From Seiridium cupressi (Eukaryota; Ascomycota; Sordariomycetes; Amphisphaeriales; Sporocadaceae), in contig JARVKI010000007.1 of the NCBI GenBank assembly GCA_036674765.1, positions 186,001 through 250,000 of the forward strand: a DNA stretch of 64,000 bases. The letters are read 5' to 3'. The position numbers were made by a program, and so were the translations under genes. Positions within the stretch are counted from its first letter, which is position 1. The number at the start of each line of letters is the position of its first letter. The notes under the pieces are model-generated. The model did no database searches, was not told where the DNA came from, and saw nothing but the letters and a program-made list of their open reading frames with translations. Of the stretch, positions 11,354 through 21,406 are shown in pieces.

Positions 11354-12418
11354 ATGAGTAGCCCACGCAGACGTATCGAGACTGATGTAAGTCTCTTGCC
11401 CAGCGATCGTAGATCTGGTTCTGGGGGCACCGAACTGACAACGCTTTGCAGGTCATGAAGTAAAGAGTACCCCGCCGAGGTGGCATGATGTAAACGCGCT
11501 GACCAGAGCAACAGGATGTACGATCTGCTTCCCAAGGAAATTTGACCGCCCATACCCCCATGTGCTGATGTTGGTTGGATACAGGCTCATGAGCGACTAC
11601 GAGGTCACTCTGGTCAACGATAACAGTAACTACCCTCTGCCCCCTTCTCTCATGCGCCTTTGACTTTGATTGGTTGGCTGACTGGCTCGTGTGCTTCAGT
11701 GTACTCTTCCTCCTCGTCGACTCGTAGCACGCAAATACTTATGATGGAGTAGGCAAGAATTCTACGTACGATTCAAGGGACCTACGGAGAGTGCGTCGAT
11801 GCCGCTTTATACACCACAGCAATGTTACATATCCCACTAACACGTACGGCAGCGCCTTTCGAGAACGGAGTGTGGAAAGTCCACGTCGAACTGCCCGACC
11901 AATACCCCTATAAGTCACCCAGCATCGGCTTCGTAAACCGGATCTACCACCCCAATATCGACGAGCTGTGAGTGTTCGGAATATGGATCTATATACATCT
12001 TGCTAGTACAAGAAAAGGAACAGACGCTAAGAGATGGTACATTACAGGTCGGGATCCGTCTGCTTGGATGTCATCAACCAAACGTGGTCGCCCATGTTCG
12101 ATATGATCAACATCTTCGAGGTCTTCCTTCCCCAGCTCCTGCGATACCCCAATCCCGCGGATCCCCTGAATGGCGAAGCAGCTGCGATGCTCATGAGAGA
12201 GCCTAAGAGTTATGATGCAAAGGTTAAAGGTACGAAATCCCACGTAGCGTCGAGGACATGGCACGGAGCTGATGACGGTCGCAGAATACGTGATGAAATA
12301 CGCTAGCAAAGACGCTGCCGATGACGCAGGTGCTGAGAGTGAGGATGAAGACGACATGTCCTCGGTAGCCAGTTTTGACGACGAAGAGGAGCCGGCTGGC
12401 CAGATGGACGATGTATGA
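11354..12418 (+). CDS. ubc8: Ubiquitin-conjugating enzyme E2, UBC8/UBE2H type, with micro-exons
   Basis: The best model has nine exons: 11354-11386, 11452-11459 (8 nt), 11515-11517 (3 nt), 11585-11625, 11700 (1 nt), 11753-11790, 11853-11967, 12048-12229 and 12285-12418, giving 184 residues. All introns are GT-AG and 52-80 or so bases long. The product begins [39 protein letters not shown], which agrees with fungal UBC8 sequences as I know them. It then has [20 protein letters not shown] and the catalytic Cys85 in [13 protein letters not shown], and ends in an acidic Asp/Glu/Ser tail typical of UBE2H-like E2s. In yeast Ubc8 works with the GID/CTLH ligase in catabolite degradation of gluconeogenic enzymes. 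Simpler splicing that skips the 3-nt and 1-nt exons would also stay in frame (VMKLMSDY and NDNKFYVRF). Confidence 0.9.
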
Positions 12419-13243
12419 GGTGGCGGTTGAAGTGAACGTTTCTTTTGCGTCTTCTCTTCATCACCGCCATCATACATCAGGGTCATGGCGTCTCGGATTT
12501 GGTTCGGGTGGGCTCCTTCGCCCGGGGTTTGCATAGGATTGATTCTGGGATTATAGCCCTATTGAGGCATGCGCATTCGGTGTTTACAGTTTGTTTTAGC
12601 CATACGGATGTTTCTACCACGAGCGTTTGCTTTGAGGGCCACTCTACTCCATCAACTCTAGGAAATTGAATGCTTTCCAGCAACGTCATTCGGTATTCGT
12701 GGGGAGCAATAGTATAATGTTGATCAATCTTGAGCCGGGGGCCTCAGCAACCCCTACAAAGTGTTCACAGTGGCGGCAGGCTCGACGTAGCAGATACATG
12801 AGCGGGCACCCACATGGGCCAATGAACACCGGCATCTAGGAAGAGCTCATCGCTCGGCAGACTTGACAGCCCGGATATGCAGACTTTGAACCTTGTTCCT
12901 CTTCTAATCGTTTCCCCCATTAGGTTGAGAACTGGCAGCGTCTTAACATGAACTAAAGGATACAACCCTCAGTTCGACCCTCGTCCAGAGATGGTGTTTG
13001 TATTCATTATACGGTCATTTCCTCACGAGCTACCGCTATCACTGTCGTTGATCCGCATGGATATGAAGGCTAATTCAAGCTTTCGAAATTTAGTCACGAT
13101 TCTCTTGGAAAGAAGTCAGAACCAAGGCTGGGCTGGGCTCTTCGACGATGGTTATGCTTTTCTCTTATTTTAAGTAAACAACGCTAACATGGGTATCTTG
13201 AATTCATAACGCCGTTCCTCTTCCCGAACTAGTCCTTTCCAGA
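12419..13243. other. Convergent intergenic region
   Basis: It lies between the 3' ends of the E2 gene and the Saf4-like gene and probably holds both 3' UTRs. Small frames on both strands lack any family signal. Confidence 0.4.
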
Positions 13244-14359
13244 TCATGCCGAATCAGAATCATAGCTCACCAATGTCGTAGCTGCTGTAGTTGCTCGTTC
13301 TGAAGTCCTGTCTTTTATGTCCTCTGATCGTTCGACCGTCTCCAGGCCGTCAGATGGTATCTGCTCGCCAGTCTCGCGAATATCAACCTCGGAGCGTTTC
13401 CGCTTGACTCCAGGAAGCCTTACGGGAGTCTTGGTGTTGGATGAACTTCTGCCCAGGTTCAAGAAGGGGTCCTGCGCGGCCCGCTTGTTCTCAGCAATCT
13501 CAGAGACTAAACTTCCCTTCACTTGTTCTGCCCTCACTTCGGATTTAAGCCGCTTCTTTCCATTTGGGGCTTCAGTCTTTGCTCTAGTGATATCCTTGTC
13601 ATACAAAGCCCTATTCAGGGCCCTGGTTTCTTCCGAGTACTCTCTGCCTTCGCGCAAGATGGAGCCGAAGTCGATCAGCCCAGCCCTTATCCTGTCGGCC
13701 GCTTTCTCTGGGACAAGATCGATACCTAGGCTCATTCTGTCCTTTAAGCTTTCTGAAGCTGTTTCATCCTTCTCTCTTATATGTCGTCCCGCCCTGAACT
13801 CTTTCCGCAACTTCCGGTTCATCTCGTACGGATTGTCCCACGTCCTGCCATTACTTTCTTGTAGCTCCTCCACTCTTTGCCTTGCCACTACCATCTGCTC
13901 CCTGTCCTCGATTGTCTTCTCGAGCTTGGCGAACGCATTTCCTCGCAACTTCTGCCTTTCAGCATCCGTCAAGATCTCCCAATCGCCCTCTTTCACTTTG
14001 TCCTCTCCGTCGTCTCTTCGCCGCCCGCCCTCGGTCACCACGTATGCCGTATTCTGCGGATCGGTGCGTATCTCAATTGTCCCGCCGCACTGGGTGTGCT
14101 TCATTTGGAATGCAAAGATCGGCGTGCTGTAGTACGATCCTACACGCGTCTTGGAGGCGTTGAAGCGCACTCCCTGGCCTATGATGGTTTCCTTGGGGCA
14201 GGTTGTGCACCACACAGCGAAGGGCATCTCAAAGCGCACCGTTAGCGCTCGCGGCTTGGAGGCGCGCGACCCTAGAGGGTGCTTCTTGTGTAGTTTGTTG
14301 CCAGATATCGTCCCTTCGAGGTCCGGAGGGACGTAACGGCCCATGTTGAAACCCTGCAT
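13244..14359 (-). CDS. saf4: Saf4/CCDC130-type pre-mRNA splicing factor (CWC16 family)
   Basis: This is a single exon of 371 residues. The N-terminus MQGFNMGRYVPPDLEG leads into the CWC16/Yju2 domain: LTVRFEMPFAVWCTTCPK, GVRFNASKTRVGSYYSTPIF, FQMKHTQCGGTIEIRTDPQN, then TAYVVTEGGRRR. The Zn-binding set seen is Cys-x2-Cys plus His-x2-Cys. A Lys/Glu-rich helical middle (about residues 130-270) suggests coiled coil, followed by LPGVKRKRSEVD, a likely nuclear signal. The GRY start and the NTAYVVTEGG stretch place it with CCDC130/Saf4 rather than Yju2/CCDC94. It should act in the spliceosome in the nucleus. The product of the neighbouring E2 gene needs very accurate splicing, but any link is coincidental on this evidence. 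Confidence 0.9.
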   Translation of the reverse strand: MQGFNMGRYVPPDLEGTISGNKLHKKHPLGSRASKPRALTVRFEMPFAVWCTTCPKETIIGQGVRFNASKTRVGSYYSTPIFAFQMKHTQCGGTIEIRTDPQNTAYVVTEGGRRRDDGEDKVKEGDWEILTDAERQKLRGNAFAKLEKTIEDREQMVVARQRVEELQESNGRTWDNPYEMNRKLRKEFRAGRHIREKDETASESLKDRMSLGIDLVPEKAADRIRAGLIDFGSILREGREYSEETRALNRALYDKDITRAKTEAPNGKKRLKSEVRAEQVKGSLVSEIAENKRAAQDPFLNLGRSSSNTKTPVRLPGVKRKRSEVDIRETGEQIPSDGLETVERSEDIKDRTSERATTAATTLVSYDSDSA

Positions 14360-16236
14360 CTTGGGCGGTGCTTTCGTGGAACGTCGCGCTGGATACGATC
14401 AAACCGGGAGGCCGAAGACTACTGTAAAAGCCGTAATGGAGGGTTCGCGGAATACTCAATGCGTGCAGCTCTTGAAAAGGCGTTCTTTTGCGAGAGGTGT
14501 AGGGCAGCTTGAGTTGTTGCTGCCTTGGAGTGAAAATGTGACAGGGCGTCCGTCTCGCTGGAGATCTTTGATTACGTCGGGAAGGGTAATGGTGGGGTGT
14601 GGTACCCCTCGTCACAATCTAGTAAGTGCCTGGTGGCAGCGTGCCAGCGCAACTTGCGAAAGCCTGCATTCTCCACCATATCAGTTTCATTTGAGACTTT
14701 TGAGACTTTTACTGTGCGACAAACTGGAAAGCATTTGGATCATGTGATTGATTCGGGGGGTCGCTCAGGTTCGGAATATCGTAGAAGTTTTTTGAGGTTG
14801 GTGACTTTCCCAAGGACGCTGGCTTGGTTGATAGGCTAAAACTAGCGAACGAGTTCTTGACAGCGTCCGGTGGAAATTAATGATCACAGCTCGATTCGGG
14901 GACCCATTGGGTCTACGCGTATGGGTCTTATGGTTTGGATAGAGTTGCCTTCCATGCTAACGAGCCTATTGTAGTGCCGTGTTATAGTGAGGTACCGTGC
15001 GTGTATACCAACTACATTAAATCAATGAAAATCGCTGCGAAACTGCTTGATTCAAATACAATTAATTATTGATATAATGTTTCTTGCACTGACGCTGCTG
15101 ATGGAAGCCTTGTCTATGACGGAGTGAGACGGTCTGATTAGTGACTCGGCTTTGCTTTACTCGACTGTATGGGCACTACAGATTATGTAACCCCATTTTG
15201 ACGGAGCTGCAACAAAGAGTTATAACGAAATCGATTATGCACGAAATAGTACTCCTTATTCTCTAATATAACCACTCTAGTATTTACAGAGAACAATCCC
15301 TTATCACTATGAGGCAATCCTTCGCTGCTATTTTCATATCTCATGTAGAAAAATGCTCCGCTCAGAGGATCTTATGCTCAGCCGCCGGGGGATATATCAC
15401 CGGATCCTCTCAACGCACTAGTTACCAGGTGTCATATAGCCTACGACGTGATTCTCTCTCTCTCTCTCTCTCTTTTACTGATAACCAATGTTACATCTAT
15501 GCATGAGAACCATTTCTAAGGCGACTTGGGAGCGGTGATCGACGGACCGATATTCAAGCAATAATGTATTTCTTCAACCTGAAATAGACAGGAAAGGCCA
15601 GACTCAAATTACTGTATTGAAAGCCACTTGATAAATTGTTGCTAGCTCCATGTTTGACGACAGTACCGGTTGGGCAAATACGGAGTCTTCGAAGCCCCTC
15701 CTCCGCCAAATAATTGTCCGACTTTTCGTCGAACTGGCTCATGACGGGCAAGATATGTAGCTAGGCGCGTGGGATTTGACGTGTTCTTATTTTTCCTTGG
15801 CCAACATCAGCTTAGAATAGTATCGATCCTATCTGCGTAGAGCAAAGCACGCTTCAATGTCTTGGCTGACGATAGAAGGGATCGAGCTGGCCCCGCTTGG
15901 AGGTCAAACATGCCACCCTGGCAATAATAGAGACGTTGCGGCGCGAGCTATCCCTTAAATAAGCTTAATATGGGTGCAGTGGATATGTTTCCAGCATTAC
16001 ACCCTTGCCTCGACCAATAGACACAAATGGCTCCCTCGACTTCGATATCGCTAACTTGTCAGAAATGGACTTGGCAAGATTTCAATCGTCCATGATCATC
16101 CCTAGCAGAAGAGGATCAGCATGAGTTCTCTCATGCGTGAGACAAAGATGTCTTCTGATTTCCCACAACTCGACGACCTCTTCCGCTCAAACTTTCCAGC
16201 ACACATTCGGTCCAGGCCGCCCAACCGTTCATAGCC
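14360..16236. other. Intergenic region, 1.9 kb
   Basis: The first 300 bases are the promoter of the leftward Saf4-like gene and the rest leads to the acyltransferase. A TC microsatellite lies at 15453-15472. A frame from an ATG at about 16121 reads MSSLMRETKMSSDFPQ and stops at about 16233, just before the acyltransferase ATG; it may be a leader ORF. Confidence 0.4.
15453..15472. repeat. (TC)10 microsatellite
   Basis: Ten TC units are followed by TTTTA. A second tract of the same length with the same TTTTA flank is found at 30172. Confidence 0.9.
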
Positions 16237-17679
16237 ATGACCAAAGTCCAGCCGCGGCGGTACTGCGAGCTCGCGAGGGCCATTCTCCCCAGCTTTGTTT
16301 GTGAACGGATGCAGCCGGGACGGCAGAGACCGAGAAAGCTGCACGCGACATCTTACCTCGACGGGCTTCGAGGTCTGGCAGCACTGGCTGTATTCGGCTA
16401 CCATTTCACCGATTACAACCTCAAATACTTTCATCCGGGTTATGGCGTGCAGGAGTCCTCTTCCCTACTCCAACTGCCATTCGTACGACTGCTATACGCC
16501 GGCAAGCCTATGGTGCACCTGTTCTTTGTCATCTCGGGCTTTGCACTCTCCCTTCGTCCTCTTCAAGAGCTGCGTGGGCAAAAGATCGAGGAATGCCGCG
16601 CAACTCTGGCATCGTCCCTTTTTAGAAGGCCAATCAGACTCTGGGGACCGTGCCTGGTCTTGACTTTCTCTCTGGTCTTCTGGGCTCGCTTTGGCTTCTT
16701 CCTGCACTACATCGACTACCAGCCCACCATAGAAGAACAGATTCTTGACTGGGGCTCCGACTTCTTTCATCGCATAAGCTGGCCATGGAGCTGGGACTTT
16801 GGGGAGCGCCCCCGGTATAATGTCCACCTGTGGACGATCCCTATCGAGTTTTCCCACTCTTACCTGTTGTTTCTGGTCATGTTGCTCCTGTCGCATTTAC
16901 GCTCCTCTTTGCGTGTTGCGACAATCGTAGCAATCATGGCTTACACGATCCGGTGCGGTCGCTGGGCGGCTTTCGAATTCCTAGGTGGCTGCTTGCTGGC
17001 ATACATGCACACCAACCAACCGGAAAGTTCTGACGAATTCGAAAAACCAAGCCAAGGACTTCGGAATGCAGGCTGTTGGGTTCTGAACAACATCCTCCAT
17101 GTCGCACTCCTCCTTACGGGAACATTCATAATGTCCTGGCCGACAGACTTTGCGCCGCTTCCTCCCATATATAATTCTCTTGTCCTACAAACCCCAAGGC
17201 CATTCCCAAATAAGAGTGCACCAGATTTCTGGTTTGCGTTGGCGGCTGTAGTTGTGGTTTGGTCTGTAGGCCAACTAAAGTGCTTGCGCCGCGTACTGGA
17301 GTTGCCGGTCCCTCAGTATCTCGGTCGAATCAGTTTCTCATTTTACATCCTTCAACACCCCTTTCTCAATCTGCTACAGCCCTGGATCATGGGTGCGGAG
17401 CCCAGGGCTGCTCAGCAAGAGCAGCCAGCCGTCCCAGGATGGGGTCTCAGGCTATGGCCCGGCGTTCATACGTGGCCGCAACGTACGTTCACGTGGGTGA
17501 TTGGGTGGTTTTTCCTTGCTGTGATGGAGACTTGGCTTGCCGACATATTCACGAGAGCGGTAGACCAGCCGTGTGTCAAACTCGCTAGGAGTGCAGAAAG
17601 ATGGGCTTGTACACAGGCTGATGAGCAAGTCGAGAGGCCTGGCCATGATGAAATAAGATCTCTTAACGACCATCACTAG
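16237..17679 (+). CDS. Acyltransferase 3 family membrane protein
   Basis: This is a single exon of 480 residues starting MTKVQPRRYCELARA. The family entry motif LHATSYLDGLRGLAALAVFGYHFTDY (given in pieces: LHATSYLDGLRGLAAL, then GYHFTDY) is at about residues 36-60 and includes the conserved His. It is followed by KPMVHLFFVISGFALS, RRPIRLWGPCL and about ten membrane helices, ending in LPVPQYLGRISFSFYILQHP and a late WVIGWFFLAVMETWLADIF helix. Family members move acyl groups onto sugars, lipids or small molecules at a membrane. Fungal copies are common in secondary-metabolite loci. Downstream genes are a secreted Hce2-like protein and an amidoligase-family protein; a tailoring role is possible but unproven. 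Confidence 0.88.
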   Translation: MTKVQPRRYCELARAILPSFVCERMQPGRQRPRKLHATSYLDGLRGLAALAVFGYHFTDYNLKYFHPGYGVQESSSLLQLPFVRLLYAGKPMVHLFFVISGFALSLRPLQELRGQKIEECRATLASSLFRRPIRLWGPCLVLTFSLVFWARFGFFLHYIDYQPTIEEQILDWGSDFFHRISWPWSWDFGERPRYNVHLWTIPIEFSHSYLLFLVMLLLSHLRSSLRVATIVAIMAYTIRCGRWAAFEFLGGCLLAYMHTNQPESSDEFEKPSQGLRNAGCWVLNNILHVALLLTGTFIMSWPTDFAPLPPIYNSLVLQTPRPFPNKSAPDFWFALAAVVVVWSVGQLKCLRRVLELPVPQYLGRISFSFYILQHPFLNLLQPWIMGAEPRAAQQEQPAVPGWGLRLWPGVHTWPQRTFTWVIGWFFLAVMETWLADIFTRAVDQPCVKLARSAERWACTQADEQVERPGHDEIRSLNDHH

Positions 17680-17999
17680 GTCAAAGCTGAGACAATATAG
17701 GACCAAATGTCCGATTTCTCGACCTAATGGAATGATTGGATTGCTAGGTGTGGTAGATAATGACGACAGTTCAAACCTTGTACGCGGACACAAATTGGGG
17801 TGCAAATCAATTTAGGGTTTGCGCTCTTGCGTACGAGACGTGATCTAGAAGAACAGGCTGTATGATAAGCCTTCTAGTTCGTCCGATGAGGGATTAAATC
17901 AAGCGATTCTATGAGTGATTCACATGCTCAACTCCCTAGCTACAATCACGTTCGCTGATGTACCTGGACGGCCAATCGGGGTAGACCTCACCACGAATG

Positions 18000-18007
18000 T
18001 ATAAAAC
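18000..18007 (+). promoter_or_regulatory. TATA box of the Hce2-like gene
   Basis: TATAAAAC sits 95 bases before the ATG at 18095, a normal spacing for a fungal TATA promoter with a short leader. Strong TATA boxes are typical of inducible secreted-protein genes. Confidence 0.55.
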
Positions 18008-18094
18008 GGGCTGCAGCTGGCCTTTATTTCTTTATTACATTACAAATAATTACCACTCTAACAAAATTATATAGAAACCTCAACACCAGTCATC

Positions 18095-19012
18095 ATGGTC
18101 ACCTTTCTTTCGGCTACCTTGGTCGCTCTTACGGCCACAGTTGCCAGTGCTCTTCCGGGAGCCACCGCGGCAGACATGATCGAGCGCCAAATCACCAATA
18201 ACAATGGCACTACTTCGAAGGTTCTCGTCAATCGCGACGTCTACGAGCTCTCTACCAAAGAAACACGCGAGGCCTCTCCGCTTCAGGAATTTTTCAAAAC
18301 AGACACATACGAAGCTTACTGCGCCTACAATGACGAGTAAGTACAAAAAAGTTTGAAATCTCCCTGGCTTTTCCCCTCCTTCTCCTTCTTCTTTTCCCTC
18401 CCTTTCCGAGTATTTTACTGGGTATGGGTTCTGGTATCTAGTTTCAGCTCGGTAAAGATTATTCATCAAATACCAAATGAAACACCCTGTCAGGATGGGC
18501 GTCCTGTTTACCTCCATTGGGCTAGAGAAGAAGACATAGTCTAACGTGTTCCTTTCTTTTCAGCTCGAGCCACACCAACGACGCCAGTCCGTACGTCGAG
18601 GATTGCACTTACATCTTGAACTACTTCCGCTACCAGTTTCGCGGGTTCTGGGACCTGTCTAGACTGGTCGCCGGTGAGGATTACGCCATTGTAACGCACA
18701 ACACTTGCTCCCTGTACTACCGAGTTGAGTCAGGTCACGATTCCGCGCAGTGAGTACATGTCCCTGGGCGCCGCCTTAATTTCATGAGTTCCCGCACAGA
18801 TGCAATCTTACGATGAGAGGCACGTTGTTAACGAATTGTCTAGGCTCGCTAGTGCTGATTTTGGAGATTTCGTCAATTCCACGATCAACAAGTATAAGAA
18901 AAGTTTCGGCAATAGCAGCTTCACTCGGGTGGAGGCTACAGGGAATCTGCGCTGTTACGAGTCTGATGATGGTGTCACTAATGTTGTTACGACTCTAAGT
19001 CTCAAGCACTAA
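18095..19012 (+). CDS. Small secreted protein, Hce2-like (Ecp2 effector-like domain)
   Basis: Exon 1 is 18095-18336 and exon 2 is 18564-18749. Exon 3 most likely starts at 18820 and ends at 19012. Residues 1-19 (MVTFLSATLVALTATVASA) are a signal peptide. The mature part carries YEAYCAYND, VEDCTYILNYFR, FRGFWDLSRLVAGEDYAIV, HNTCSLYYRV, then VVNELSRLASADFGDFV, STINKYKKSF and GNLRCYESDDG. The Cys spacing, the G-x-W and the late ATGNLRC resemble the Hce2/Ecp2 fold of fungal secreted proteins, so an apoplastic or antagonistic role is possible. The stronger-looking acceptor (CACAG at 18799) breaks frame by one base, while a weaker GAGAG at 18819 keeps it. The gene may therefore be alternatively spliced or damaged. 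Confidence 0.65.
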
Positions 19013-19649
19013 GATCGGTAATGAGGGCAAGGATTCACGGGTTGAGGTGGTATACTTTCACCAACGAGACTGCTGACATTGTTTAGCATCGAGAGTGTCC
19101 ATAGTTCCCATGATTTAGACCCTAAAATAGAATAAACTGGCCACGTTTGCCCAATACGGCGGTGTTTGAGTCATTGTGTGTGCGAAAATGCGATCAACCC
19201 ACTTGAAAATTATTGATAGACAATCGGCGCCATGATTTGTATTCCTGAGATAAGGTAGAAGTGACCATGAACAGATACTATTTTCATCGACGATGAGCTG
19301 AACAAAGCCAGCAAAATAGCTTGAGGGCTGTAAAAGTTGGGTCTCCATTGCCGAGGCGTAGAATTAGTTCGAGTCATATCTCAACTTCAAAAATATGATG
19401 GTGAACGCTGAAAATCAATTGTCGCACTTGACAGGCTAATCATAACGCACCAAGCGCACAACATCCCTTAGAATCTCTTGGCGTCTCACTTTGAGTACCA
19501 CTTCGCGGATGTTAGTTGCAGACATTGAAGGCATCACGAACCTGTATCCACGCTTCAAGCCCAACCAGGGCAAAGAACTGAACCAATTTATCGCAGCATT
19601 CAGCAAGACGATTGAGGACCATGTCGACATTGAGCGATCCCAAAGACTC
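19013..19649. other. Convergent intergenic region
   Basis: It lies between the 3' ends of the Hce2-like gene and the first amidoligase gene. No coding signal was seen. Confidence 0.4.
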
Positions 19650-20987
19650 CTAATCGACCGGAGGCAGTATCCCTGGTCCTAGCTGACGATTAAGATCTTG
19701 TCGTCCTCTAAAAGCTTGCTGTCTCGCGCTGGCAGTTGGATTGCTTCTCTGCTCCGGAGTCGTCCTCTGTATATAATCTGCTGCATTGCCTAAACGTAGC
19801 TGTTCCCTCAGAAATCTGTCGCAAGAATACACATCAGGAGATCCATTTTCTACTGTGGCAAAAAGTGGCGCGAGCACCGAAAGCAAGAGACTCTCAGGCG
19901 CTGAGCGCGCGAGATCAACAGTTTGAACTAGAATGTTAGACCAGTGCAGAATCCATAGTTCATTCAACGTACCGGCAGCTTGACGGAACTCGATCGTAGG
20001 TTTTCGCGGCACAATGACATTGGTGAAGTCATATGCTGCCCGCCAATCGGTTTTCATCAACTTTTGGACCGCTTGAGGTGTGTTTGATCTCATGAGGGTG
20101 CTGCACGCGGTCACGCAATCGATCGGCGAAAGCTCGTCCTCAAAGGATGCTTCCTCGAATACGTTCGCAGCGTCAATCCCGAGATTGTTCGCGGTCTGAG
20201 AGCTCATGCCGAGCGCCAGATTCGACTCTCGCATACTGAGGTGGTTGAAATCATCAACATGGCGCCAAGTGGGATGCAGCCTCGTGTACATTCCCTCGAC
20301 CATATAAAGCAAAGCTGCGATTTCCCTCAATTGCACGGCATCAAACGGCACCAAACCTTGTGCAATATGAATGTGGAGTCCACAGGACTGGGGCGTGAAG
20401 CACGCGAAGTTCTCTTTCATGATCGTAAGCACTTTTACAACTTCATCGTTGCTCCCCTGGGACCTGGCTAGCATCACGGGTGATATTAACTCAACGTCGT
20501 GGACATGGTACGGCTCGCCATCGTTGTTCCAATCTCCGGTGACGGGATCGTAAATCGTTGGGTCTCTCTTTATCAACCAACGATAGTACTCTGGCATGTT
20601 GGTTTTGTCCGCATTGCGATGGGAGTCATCCGGCACAGGCGCACTCGGGTGGGAAGGATCGCTTATACCCCTTGGGTCATTGACATCGATGCCATTTTGT
20701 GTCAGTAAATCGTATATCAAAAGATCGCACTGTTGTTGGGCATAGGCTCGCACTTTCATCCGGTTCATCATATTGTCCGCTCCCAATTTCGGCCGTTGCT
20801 GGTATGCTACCACCACGCACCCATCTCTAACATCCGCGGAAATGTTCTCTGGCATGGGAATCTCAACAACACCATTTCTATCCGCGTTCCACCTCCAAGG
20901 TATGAAGAGTTCGAATTCAAAGCCCTTGGTCAAAGGCAATAATCCCGCAGGAGCAGACGCTGGGGTAGAAGAGGAGCCAGATGCCAT
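19650..20987 (-). CDS. Amidoligase-family protein, copy 1
   Basis: This is a single exon of 445 residues. It shows the marks of the eukaryotic/bacterial amidoligase family (glutamine synthetase-like fold, Pfam Amidoligase_2 as I know it): GFEFELF at residues 22-28, HDVELISPVM, the His-rich strand SCGLHIHIAQG and the late KPTIEFRQAAGTLNELW. These acidic, His and Arg residues would bind ATP-Mg and substrate. Family members are predicted to join an amine to a carboxylate using ATP; no fungal substrate is known to me. A paralogue with the same motif order lies at 48480-49811 on the opposite strand, 28 kb away. Here HIAQG replaces the HVGQG of copy 2. The next gene on the same strand is a BBE-type oxidase, followed by a P450. 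Confidence 0.82.
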   Translation of the reverse strand: MASGSSSTPASAPAGLLPLTKGFEFELFIPWRWNADRNGVVEIPMPENISADVRDGCVVVAYQQRPKLGADNMMNRMKVRAYAQQQCDLLIYDLLTQNGIDVNDPRGISDPSHPSAPVPDDSHRNADKTNMPEYYRWLIKRDPTIYDPVTGDWNNDGEPYHVHDVELISPVMLARSQGSNDEVVKVLTIMKENFACFTPQSCGLHIHIAQGLVPFDAVQLREIAALLYMVEGMYTRLHPTWRHVDDFNHLSMRESNLALGMSSQTANNLGIDAANVFEEASFEDELSPIDCVTACSTLMRSNTPQAVQKLMKTDWRAAYDFTNVIVPRKPTIEFRQAAGTLNELWILHWSNILVQTVDLARSAPESLLLSVLAPLFATVENGSPDVYSCDRFLREQLRLGNAADYIQRTTPEQRSNPTASARQQAFRGRQDLNRQLGPGILPPVD

Positions 20988-21406
20988 GGCAGCAGACTGA
21001 GATGTAGTATTGGACTACAATGCACAACACTGGATTTGAATATAGCCGGGTGTGCTTGAGATTTGGGATACATGAGAGACCACAATTAAAATATCGTTAG
21101 TAATCATGATATAACGCTGGAAACTGACTGCAGTCTACTTATAATGTTATGGTGTTTAAAGTGTCATTGAACATGAACAAAACCACTGACGGTTCTTTTG
21201 TTCTAGACTGCAAATAATAGCATATTACTGGATCATGTTTCACAATCTTTTTGTTCCAGAGTCCAGGCATTGTCAGCGCACTCGCCCTTCAGCCACGCGA
21301 GCAATGCTAGCAGCGCCCGCCAATTAGTCACCTGCGCCTGCGATAGTCCTTGGCAATAAGCGACGGGTTTACGGGGCAATCTTCATCTATGACAATTCTC
21401 TATGGT
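20988..21406. other. Intergenic region, amidoligase promoter
   Basis: It lies between the 3' end of the BBE gene and the ATG of amidoligase copy 1. It is AT-rich and no TATA consensus was assigned. Confidence 0.35.
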
